This document shows, in pieces, positions 1 to 11,731 of a stretch of 64,000 bases of DNA. The DNA lies in NCBI RefSeq assembly GCF_001039355.2, contig NW_019774225.1, positions 323,729 through 387,728 of the forward strand, written 5' to 3'. A program made the translations under genes and the position numbers. Positions within the stretch are counted from its first letter, which is position 1, and the number at the start of each line of letters is the position of its first letter. Below the pieces are notes generated by a model, which had not been told where the DNA came from, did not search any database, and was given only the letters and a program-made list of their open reading frames with translations. This stretch comes from Lingula anatina (lineage: Eukaryota > Brachiopoda > Lingulata > Lingulida > Lingulidae).

Positions 1-231
1 TACGTCTGCAGTGTATGTATCAGAACGGATCCCGGACAAGTGAAACATTTTAGTCAAAAAAAAACATACATGTATATTATCACTTTACTTTACCTTAAGA
101 GTCACACAAAAACTAATGACATAAAAGCAAATAAAAACAAAGAATAAGTAGACACATTGCTGTAAATTGACGTCTTTTATATTATGAAAGCTTCTTGTAG
201 TTAACAATTGCCCATCAAATCTGCATTGGGA

Positions 232-237
232 TTTATT
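232..237 (-). terminator. nlgn: Candidate neuroligin polyadenylation signal
   Basis: AATAAA on the minus strand, about 810 nt past the stop codon. It is the clearest hexamer in this direction within the window; the true 3' end could lie elsewhere. Confidence 0.35.
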
Positions 238-584
238 GAAGCGATGGATAAAAAAATGAACACATAACTTTGTGTGTTCACTTATCTAAAAGTTATCTTT
301 GTTCAGAATAATGAAACTTGCTGTTTTGGACATCTATAATAAGCACAATGGCAAATGGGGGTGGGGGGGGGGGGAGAGGGGGCACAGAGGGCACGTGATT
401 CTCTCTTACTTCCGAGCCCACTTCTCCCCTTTCTCGCTCCCCCAAAAACTTTATAACGAGAGAGACAACGGAAAAACATGCAAGTTTGATAAACTGTGCA
501 TTTGTTTTATACCATTATATTTTTAAAGTCTTTAGCAAATACTGGATCAGCTGGGACCAGACCCAGTTAGGAGGGTACACATAG

Positions 585-605
585 TGACGTCATCAAGTGA
601 CGTCA
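585..605. promoter_or_regulatory. Pair of palindromic CRE sites
   Basis: Two full TGACGTCA octamers at 585-592 and 598-605, with a further ACGTCATCA at about 624. The full octamer is the CREB/ATF consensus. They lie in the presumed neuroligin 3'UTR or just beyond, so any function may belong to another unit. Confidence 0.3.
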
Positions 606-1004
606 AAACCGTTGATCAGAAAAACGTCATCATTACACATTATACAAAACAGTATCACGACAGCGATGTTGATCAATAGAGCTAAAATGACAATATAAAA
701 ACACTTACAGTGACAGTACAAATAGATTTTACTGGGTGGAATACTCGTATATCGTCTGATATATTTGCAGTAACAAGGTGAGTCTAGCCAAGAAGTATTC
801 ACCGCACAGAGGTTCAAAATGCGCCGTTAAGTGAAACATGCCACAAAGAGAGATTCAAAGAGCCTCAAAATTGAGTTCCTAGTTAAACAATTTGGTCGTT
901 TCATGAAAAGTTTTGGACCTGTTTCCGATTTTAGAAACCCCAAACTTGACTTCACACCACCAGTATTAATAATTTACCACAGTAGACCTTGCGATCATCA
1001 TATC

Positions 1005-1052
1005 CAGTGATCACTATCTCACGTGATCATTTTCTCACGTGATCGCTATCAC
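1005..1052. repeat. Short tandem CTCACGTGATC motif (E-box CACGTG)
   Basis: CTCACGTGATC at 1018 and 1034, 16 bp apart, flanked by related GTGATCACTAT and GTGATCGCTATC. It abuts the neuroligin stop codon. Confidence 0.5.
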
Positions 1053-2019
1053 ACTACGGTCGTCGGATGAACGTGATTAGAAAGTTCCTGCTTTGGGGAC
1101 GTAAACGATTTCATCATTGTCTGTTTGGGATCTCCATTTGGTATGTTTTGTGGACTGTTTATATTATGATTCCTTGGTGACAAACCACCATGTTGTTTGG
1201 GAGTTTGCTTCACGGGCGTGTTGCTATGCAACGTACCGCTTTCGTCATCCTCATCGTCATCGTCATCGGAGGAGCTAAGTTTATGTAAATGCGCAAACCT
1301 ACATGTTGGCGCGTGAGCATTTGGTGGAATCATGTGTGGAATTGTCACTTTGGTAAGGTTATCTGGGTGCATTTGATGCTGAGTGTATCTATGGGGAGGG
1401 GTAGGAAGAGGCGTGCTTCCTTTGGAGTCTATTTCCATGTCCTGCGCGCTGTTCTTAGCATTCTGTAAATGTTCCGAGTGGACGTTTAACAAGTCCTTCT
1501 GAAGTTCCAGCTCCTGGATACGAAATTTCTCCTCCCGGTGCATTTTCCGCCTCTGATAACACGTCACTATAAGTACGATCAAATTCAGGAATAACAGTGA
1601 GCCCCCCACGGCCACAATGATCCCCATTGGGTAGGGCATAGTTTGTGCCCCTGTTGCCGCTGCAGTGCTGTTCTTTGGTTTGCCAGATCCAAGAGAACCA
1701 CCGCCCCCTGTAGGACCAAGTTTCGGGTACAGGGACGGTTTCGGTGTGACCTTTGGTGTTTCCACGGCTGGTGAAGCAATGCCGGTTTTCTTTGGAGAGC
1801 CAAGCGTTGTTGTCGCTGGAGGGGTCGGTGGACTCGGCGGCGGCGGGAAAGTGAACCCCAGCGGCCGCGTGTCTTGTTCGAAGGTCTCGTTTCTATCATA
1901 ATTATCGAGAAGGTGATAGACGGGGTCGAGGTCGTCGGAATTGTATATTTTGGGAATAAGTTCCAACCAAAGAGCCATCTTGGCGCCTTTATAATGGGTA
2001 CGTATTCTCGGGCGCATAG
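1049..2019 (-). CDS. nlgn: Neuroligin coding exon 7 (end of domain, stalk, TM, tail)
   Basis: 971 nt. It starts (A)[20 protein letters not shown], matching the neuroligin LKPRVRDHYRATKVAFW region. A Pro/Thr stalk and a GGGG stretch follow, then the membrane helix [20 protein letters not shown], basic CYQRRKMHR, a charged helix-like segment, a TPLPTPPHR proline motif, an [13 protein letters not shown] acidic run, and the C-terminus HVHPTTVV with stop at 1049. Acceptor TTCCAG|CT. Confidence 0.93.
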
Positions 2020-5000
2020 CTGGAATGCATCAAAGTGTACGGTGACAGTGTTGTTAGTTAGAAATTGCACAATATTGCCTAGCGCTTGGAACATTATATT
2101 TAGCACAAATCGACAGTTATTGATATTGATCTTTACTAAATTAGATTTAAAATACTAAGATAAAAGTGTACATATACGCTGTATATTTTTTTACCACTAG
2201 AAAGACTTATTATCAAAACTTGCATCTTAAAGAGAATCACTTTTTAAAGTTTATAAAGACTGTAAAAGTTCTATGGGACTGGTATAGAGGTACTAAAAAA
2301 TACGTTTTTGAAAATGAAAATCTCACCCACCGATACACTCAAACAAAAAGTGGTCGACATACAATAAATCAAAATGGGTTATTTCAGAATAATATGAGAA
2401 ATGTTACTTATATAGATACGAAAATAAACTTAAAGATAGAACGTGTTATCTGTAACAAAAAAAAAAAACTGTACGGCCACGTGATATGACCATGTGACCT
2501 GGACACATGATCTAGTCTCATGGTATGGCGCGCAATTTTCAACAACATGCGGCCTTGTTGAATGCTTCTGTCTTTACACATCTTACCAAATTCTATGTAC
2601 CGCTCGGTGGCATCGTAAGGAACCCAAATCTCGTTAGAGTAACGTTTTCCTTTCCGTCGGTTCTGGAGATCAGGTGACCAAGTTGAACTTTGAACACCAG
2701 AGTCGTTTGGGTTCCTGGGAGAGGGAGATAAAACTGTTACGTAACACACACACGCGTTGAATAAGTATGTCAACACAACACACAAGATTTAAAAAAAACT
2801 TGGTTAACTCAGCTGCGGTGACTGAAAGCAAGTCTGGCCAAATGTTCAACGTTATTGGAAATATTTTTAGGGCCGTAAGCAAGGGGGTATGGAGGTTTCG
2901 ACAGAAGCGCTTTTGTGTCCGGAAAAATACTATTCTGAATCAAATTAGGATCAAGGTTCTTTGTCATGAGGGGAAAGTGTCCAACTTTACTAGAAACAAA
3001 AACCAGAGTTGCTGGATGCTGGTCTGGCTTTACAAAAGCTGCATTCAGATAACGACGGCCGTCTAACTTGTCAGAAGAAACATCTCTGTAACTCGGTCGT
3101 GGTATAAAGCAAATTAGTTCATGCATTATGGTCAAACACTTTGCTTTGGGCTGGCGAATTTCCAAAAATTCGATGAAAAAATGTTACTATAACACCAAGT
3201 GGGTTGTTTCACTCGCCATCTCACCTTTTGATAAGACTTCATAAAATTGATGGATTGCTGAATAATTTCAGGTTTTATTTAGATGTTTGGGTATTTCTGA
3301 TTTTGCTTCCGTTGAACATTTGTCATTGCACATGAAAAGCTTGCTGCTTCGCATTATGTTGCAATTCAGGAAAATGAACGACATAGGTTGGGGTTAATGT
3401 TAGTTCACAGACTTTGATACCAAATGAAGCTAAGTATCCGCTGAAAAAGACACACACAATAAGCACAAGGGTAAGTTGCACGTGGTTTACCTATACGCAA
3501 AGAAAGTAGGTTGGACGGATGAAACGGCAGCCATTTTAGTCCCGTGAAACGATTCGGCATTTCCGGACCTCCGTGAACAGAGGTTTGCGGGAGGGGCTGG
3601 TTTGGGTTGCTAGGTAACAAATGAGATTGATAAATGCAAACGTAGCAACAACCAACAATGCATGCAATGCTGATCAACGGTGCTGAACAAACCAAATACA
3701 GTGCTGACATCTATACGTTTTATACACATTGGATAGCAGGTTCAGTTTCACAGAGGTCTTGAGTGGAAAAAGGGTTTACACAGCTAACGTTTACTTTTGT
3801 CTAAGAAAATATATGAAAGTAGCTCACTGGATAAGGTGAGTGTGGATATTTTTCCCGTTTTACAAAATTTGTATTAAATTAAGAATATATGCGGACTACC
3901 ACAATATGGATAGGCCTAATTGGTCTTTGCAAAGGTAGGGAAATGGTTATGGTTTAGCCAATCTTATATTGTGTCCACTCCCGTTGTATCCTATATATCT
4001 GATTTAATCCCGTCTCTTGTATCCAATAATTTCGTATACTGTACATGTACACATTTTGTGCCATATTTTTAAATGCCACACCAAACCGCTGATTGCAAAG
4101 AATTTACCCGTGTACACACAAAGTGGACAGAACATACACGTAATGGTATTAATACGTTCCACATTCGCAGACAAATTAATTTTTCAATAAAAGAAACATC
4201 ATTTTTAGTATAAACTGGCTTTTGGTTGTTGTTCTAAGCTGCAGTAAGCATTGTGGATTGTTTTCCAGATTGAAAAGAGACATCTTACATACTCAGGATT
4301 ATTACTTCTTCACTTTGACATGCAATATGGTGTCTGTGTAGAGTATGTGTACGTCGATGTTTCGAAACTGGCAAAATAATTTTGAAACTTACTACAACTA
4401 TCCACAATGCTAAACAGGGAAAGCAGCCACCAACGTAGTAAACTGACACCACATTAACAACGCAGCGTAAACGCATTTAGTTCCGTGTCACAACTAGCAC
4501 AATGGCATTTAGTTCCGTGTCACAACTAGCACAATGGCATTCACTTCAGTGTCACACATAACACAGTGACGTAGGCCTAAAGTATCCGCCACTCAAAAAT
4601 GAGTGTTTCTATATTTGGGCAGCATTAATGTAAAGGGTCAATCAAAAACACTTGCCCACTATGGCTTTTGACTGAGAAAGTAGGATGTCCAATTTCCTAT
4701 TGACATTTGTGGGCTTTCGTAGCACTGAATTGCACAACGATTGAAGTAAAAACATGATTCAATCAAATTGTTCCAAAAGTTTGGACTCTAAATTAATATA
4801 ACCGAAATTGCATTTAGAAAAGAGTAAATTCTATTCATTTACACTTTTGAATCAAAATAATGAAAAATATAACAAATTCATTTTTCGATTACATGTAGGG
4901 GTGATGACCAGTGATTATGTCATATGATTTAGTTCTCATATTTACCCGGTTTTTGCGAAGTTGGTCCAATATCTCATGACAGCCTCACTTAACATGCGGT

Positions 5001-8000
5001 CTTGTCTGCCGTAAGAATCAGCGAATGGTTCAACACCGTTAGCCACGGGCGCACCAAAGATGTACAGCAACTCGTCTCCATGAACGCTATTAGCCCATCT
5101 TCTCGTCGAACCCTCCAGGCGTACTGTTGGGTAATTAAACGTATAAAAGTATGTACTCCTGTTCAAACCTGCGTGGCGCTTTGCAAAATCAATAGTAGGG
5201 GCAACGAACTGACCGTCGCCAAGGAGTTCCATCGTATTGTCTCGTCTTATCTCGTTATCTTCCGGCCGATCCCAGTCGGAATACTGGTGCAGGAGAATGT
5301 CGTAAATTTTCTGTTTGTGGTAGTCGTAAACGTTGCGGACATACGTGCGCACGATCTTCATCTGTGTTAATTCCGTGATGCCCTTCTCGAACTGGTTCTG
5401 GTCACAGAAAACTAGCCCTTCGTTCTTGACCACGCCCGTCAGCAAATCGATCTGAGATAACCTACAGAAAACAAGAAAAAGTTTAAGGCAAAAGCGTTGT
5501 TTTTACCTTAATTTTGGTTTTTATTTGCAGTTGAGGTACTATAGAGCCCCCTTAAAATGTTGCTTTGTATATTTCCCGTTTGGCGCACTTTTGAAATATT
5601 TTACGATGCTTTCTGTTTTTCACAACGTTGTTTAACATCTGATTGGAAGGGTCACCCATATTCTCAAATAGGCGCAATTGTATAAAATATGAGTATTTAC
5701 GGTCTTTTCAAACCAAACCTGTTCTTACTATGGTTGACTGCCAAAAGTGTAAACCAGATACACAGTTAGACTTTTTTTTTTACTGTAAACGACATATCAA
5801 CAAGCGTCTAAAAAACAGAAAACTGTCCCCATATTCTATAGCCTACCCTCTGTTATTGGTCATCAAATCCTCCACACTCGACGGCAAGATGGCCATTCCG
5901 TCCACAACGGGACCAAAACTGGTGAAGTATTTATGCGCCGGCATTTCGGCCTCCAGAAGCTCCTCTACCGGCGTGTTCTTCAGACAGGCAACCAGCTCCG
6001 CAGAGTTCTGGACGGCGTGGGAACAGTTCACTCTCTCCGCCAACTTCAGGGTGTAATGGAAGGGGTGGCGGGACAGCCCCCACGTGCTGAGAGCGGAGCC
6101 GCTTAGAGTGATCGCTCTTTGGAACAACGGTTTACCTAGAAAATAAACCAGTGATATTGCGCCTGTGTATGTCTTTAAATACATAGCTTTGATACAGTTG
6201 TCGTGAACAATATTTACCTTCAATATATATGGATGGAAAAATTGCTTGTTTTCGTCCCATGTTAATTGTAATGACGTAATGGGACGATGTGGGAACAATG
6301 TACCACCAAACCTTTGGGAACAGACCGCACGTGCCTGATTTGCACCCTTGGATCCGCCATTGGAATTTGCCCTATGTAAAATAACAGCACCTATATGTAC
6401 GTTGTGAGGTTTGCCTTTTAGATTAATGGATTCGGAGAGACATGAGAAACTTTTCCAAGGTACATATATGTATTGGTTGTGTAGGGGTAATGATTGCACC
6501 GAAATAACTAGCAGCACAACTAGCACAATCTCAGTCTCTCCACATATGATTTGCATAAGTGAGAAGTAGTCCACGTGACCTGCTAGCATTTTCTGTGTTG
6601 AATTTCGCAGGCATTTGAAAGTAGTGAGACAGGCAGGACCTTAACTTAGGAGACCTTAGACGACAGCAAAAAAGTAAGCATATGACATTTATGTTCATGT
6701 TTAAAAGTAATATGTTATTCACACTTTATTGTTACATATAATAAGTGTATGTTTAAAATTAGAGAATGTACTGTAGTTGTTCCTAGTAAGTGTTTGGTAT
6801 CACAATAGTGTTAGCAATATCATATGTAAGGGAAACGTGACTTATTCTACATCATTCACCATTTTTATTTCTCTTAATTTCATTTAGGTTTTAACACTAA
6901 AAGTGAATGAGACTGATGATGAGTGCACAAATCCAAGTTATTAAAGAAATAGGGAGTTTATGGTAAGTTTGTTGTAACAATGTATAACTGCTTTGTTGGA
7001 TATTCATGTTCCTAATGGGTTTAGTCGTGAGTAGAGCTAACTGAATGTGCTATCAAAAACAAGCTGTCAGATTTATGAAATGACAAAAATGTAGCTTTGT
7101 GTTAATGAGGAACTGACTGACTTTAACTAAGAGTGTTTGGAAATTCTGGAATAATATGTTAATTTGGTTTGATGAGATTGTTTTATGAGGTATTTATTAT
7201 TTATTTATTATTGTTATATGTTTTCCTTTAAGTTTCAGGGTTGTTTGAAAGAAATAATAAAGAATACAGTGCGTTCAACACAAATGTGGAATAGTATACC
7301 CGATCAAGTTGTCATTGCTAAAAGTCTTAACTCATTTAAAAATAGATTAGATGGGTGGTGGGATGAACAGGAACTTAAGTATGATGAGTACAGGTCCGAA
7401 ATTAACATCATCTGAAGTCACAAGTTAGTTTTTAGAGGAGGAGTCCGATAAAGTAAGAACCTGCATCGGAAATCAACGCTAAGTAAAGTAAGTAATACAG
7501 GACAACCCGTCAGCATTCCCTTTTTGTTAAAATTGCTATATTGCTAACTAATATATCTCTGCGGTATAGTATTGCTTTGGCATTAACTTGAGTTATCCTG
7601 TATCACGTGAAACTTTTTAGCTGCAGTTGTCAACTCTTTGAAATGTAAACCAATAAAAATATGTATGATAACTGCAGCTGTCCTTTATAATCTGCATTCA
7701 ACAATTTGAATAATACTTCGACAAAACTTTACAAATTAAAAAAAAAAGATTTTGGAAAAAAAAATGTAAACAATTTGTATACGCACCTTGTAAACGCGAG
7801 ACAGGAGACACCATAAGTATGTTTAACAAAGCAGCACCGTAGCCGTGACCAAACAACGTCACCCTCTGCGCGTCTCCGCCGAACGGTTCGATATTGTTCT
7901 TGATCCACACAAGTGCCGCTTGGATGTCCCAGATTGCGTAGTTCCCCGGCGCCTCTGCGTCGCCGCTGCTTAGAAAGCCTAAGGTATAGACCACAGTTAA

Positions 8001-11000
8001 AGGTTAAGCTAAGAAAATGCTGAAACGCTATCAAAAGTGAAGTAGGCGAATTATTATCTGCATACATACATTTGGTTAAAACAGTAAAAGGTTAAAGGTA
8101 ATGTTGACAAATTGAACGAAAGTTAAAGTTTAGTGAATTACTGGAGTGAAACATTTCAGTGATAAGAATATCGATTGCCTTCTGCTACGTTAAAGAATTT
8201 ACTTAAGTTTCATTTCTCTGTTAAAACTGCGCACTGTCACTGTTTGTCGGTCAGCTGCAAAACTTTTTTATTGCGTCGACCTCTTTTGCTAAGGAAAACC
8301 TCCTCAATGATCGTACAATTCTGTTTCCTTTCATTTATTTCATTTATTTCTTTATAGCAAACCATTCACATTTTCATCTTCACTAAATATTGCGCAGTAC
8401 GGTTTATTAAAATAGCCATTCCCCTTGTATTCAGTCACAAAAAATCGGTCATAAAAACGTTACACAGTCAAGTAGAATTAAAAAAAGACGATACAATAGC
8501 GCATCTAGGCACAAATGATTATTTCAGTCCACTCACCTAATATTCCCAGTCTGAAGTTCAGCGTTATAACAATCACCCCGCCGTAACTAGCCAACACACT
8601 GCCGTCATAGGCGTTGCCGCTACCCACGCTGTACGAGTCCCCGTGGATGTAAACCATTACCGGCAGTGGGGTGGTGTCGTTTTTGACTACAATTCAAAGA
8701 AATAACAATGCTTATTGATGGTGTAAGCGTACGGTACCATAAACGTAACGTAAAAAAAACATTTAAAATGGTTGAATTCAACATGTACGGTTAAGCGGCC
8801 GTTTAGCGAAATGTTTTATCGAAGTTAACGGATTTGATTTTGTAACTTTTACACGTAAATAGTGGTTGCTGTTACAGCAAATTGCACCAGGTGAGATTGA
8901 GTTGGGTGGGATTTGGGCGCAATCCGAGTGCAAGGATATTGCATTTTACTGCGATGATTTGCATTAGATGTAATTCTCCACAGGCTTGCCACAGAAAATT
9001 GCCTGACAAATCCAAGTCAAATGATGCGTTTCATCGTTTCACTTATTTAATGATTTCGAAGACAATCTCCAAATTTAGCATGACGAATGTTTTAATGTGA
9101 ATAAAATGATGTAACACGGGTGTGAAATAAACTGCAGTGCTCCGTAACGGCTGCAATAATCGATCCGACTACTAGATATCGTTATGTATTAAAGTGAATA
9201 CACAAAGACGAAGAAAACAAGAATCAAAAAAGAGTTCAAAGCGCAATGGAGCGCATTTTTATATACTTGATTACACACCAACGCACGTCAACACTAGAAT
9301 TACATAAAATCTCTCTCCTTTCTCCGAAATTGATTAGTCAAATTTATATGAATCTTTAATCTCTCACCATCTGACAGGAATCCCAGAGCTCGGCAGTTCT
9401 TCTGCCAGTCAATTAATCTAATAATGCGTTTTATCATAAATGTTTTATTTAACTGCCAGTCAGTTACCGACAAGTAAATCCTTTTAGCGGTAATGAATTA
9501 AATTCTATATATCCGAGATTGACAGCCATTTTTTCAAACTGACCTCCTTGCCCTTATTTTGCTACTAAAAGTATCGGCTAAAGGCATTGTCATGTTAAAT
9601 GTTTTAAAGATACGTCTCATGAGGACTTTGTTCCGTTATAGAAATAACTGCTGCTTGATAGCTTTCTGTCATCGGGAATTTATGATGATAGGAGATACTC
9701 AAGGAAATGTGGACATTCAACATTACCTTTGCTTTCACCAGTTTAGCTAATTAAGGATTATTGATGTGCCCTGTGCCTATTTAATATTTAAATATTATAT
9801 ACAGAGAGAGAGAGAGAGAGAGAGACTTACGTCCCATTCCCATGGACACCAGCGGTCTGTGGGACACTCGCCGACTGCAATCAGCTTAACTGACTGACAC
9901 GCCTCCTCCTGGCGTAGAATACAAAAACCTGGTGATTATATGTGATTATATGTTTAACTAGAGGAGATGTGTCATTCAGTTAAGTTGATTGGACTAACCG
10001 CGGGTCCCCGCGACTTTGGGTCGATCCACGTACACCGATTATGTCTATGGGAATGGTGTCTTAGAAGGTGTACTTTTCTTTTCGTTAGGTGAACATTCTA
10101 GCAGAACTCCCTACTGCACGATAGGAATAAATAATCATCGCGTGCCATTTGGTACATCAACCGTGTATTTGTCCTGTACCTAGTGTGACTAGACATTCCT
10201 GTCTCGTGTGACTGTGAGCGAAACTAAATATACATACTGGACTGACTCCACTTATATATTATTTAAACAGTAGGGGTGAAACAACTTTTGATGAACTCGT
10301 GCACTCAGTACTGGCCACCAAGAAAAAAATTAGAAAAAAATTTGATTCAAGTCTGCACTTAAACAGTTTGAACAGTTTTTTTTCATCGAATTCTGCGATA
10401 ACTTTAACAACGGTAGCGAAAGAGCGTTGCCAAGGAGCTCTTGTATTCAACATAGAGTTAAATGATGTGTATAATTTATCGTACACAATATTATATCAAC
10501 GCTACTTTTCGAAAAGAATTTCTTTGAAAAATAAAGACAAATTTGTTAAATTTCTTCGAGCATCTATAACATATTCAAGGTTCTCAGTTCTGCTTCGTAT
10601 GAGAAAGTAAAAATGTAAATAGATCGAACGCCTTTCTATTGAGATAAACTATTCAAAACGTGAAGCTTAATCCCATTTGGGAAAATTCTGAAACATGGAA
10701 AATTATAAGTCTGTATATAGTCCAACTCTCACACTGTCTTCATACACCATACTGTATTTTATTATTTTCGTTGTCACTCAATAACGTGTAGAAACGATAA
10801 CTTGTAAATTATTTAATACGATGCCATTCAATCAATCCTTGCCATTCAATCTCGTACAGGACGCTGTGTTTGTCTTAACGCCTTCCGTGTCTATACCAAA
10901 GAGAGCAACCTTGATTAAATGTCAGCCTTGCCGCCAACCAGACGGTGAAACAAATACCCAGTTATTTACATTCTTTATTTTTTTCGTCTACGCCTTTCTT

Positions 11001-11673
11001 TTTTTTAAGATCGGAATGCAAGTAAACCAATGCGGTTTATTCAAAAACGCAAGAAAGGGAAACAATACAGATTGTGGAAGATCCCAGTAGTTTTTCAGCT
11101 GCGCGTGTTTATATAATAATCTAACGATTTTTCCTTTTCACGAGATGGGCTGTTAGTTCCAAAGTGCCTCCGGCCCTTGTAATGTTATCGCCGAAAGTAC
11201 CTAGGGGGTCGAGATGTTCTCACCATTCCCCTCCTCCTTGTAAACTCGCGCAAACATGCTCAGAGCTATAGAAAAGTACGCTTAATTAAGCAATTGATTA
11301 ATATATTTCCCGTTGCGGTCTAATTAAGATGTGTCACATCATGGGGACGCTGATGAGGTCGTTAATAACTGATGGGGAGCCACGCTGATTTCTGGGAGAG
11401 TGAATGGGTGATATGCCTGTGATTGTGCCTATAATTGAACCTGACACATAAGGTTAAAATCAATTAATTATTGTTTAGTTACGGGCAAACTGACTAATTT
11501 CCAGTCGATTTTGTAAGGGAAAATATCTGCAGTGCCATGTAGTGTTATGAGTAGAAATGGGTTTTTGGTTTCCATAAAGCAGTTGGGCATCAAAATTAGT
11601 GGTTAATATGTCACTGACGCTATAAGTATTTTAAGTTTTTCTTAAAAGCCATAATAACAGAATTACCTTGCCC

Positions 11674-11731
<58 letters not shown>

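Noticed and set aside
2809-3165. 118-codon minus-strand frame next to neuroligin exon 6
   Set aside because: It does not match the neuroligin sequence expected here; exon 5 joins directly to exon 6 in phase without it.
10821-11090. 89-codon open frame, conserved at 12094-12363
   Set aside because: It lies in the direct duplication, so its conservation only reflects recent copying. No signal peptide, domain or start context, and it is in the neuroligin intron.
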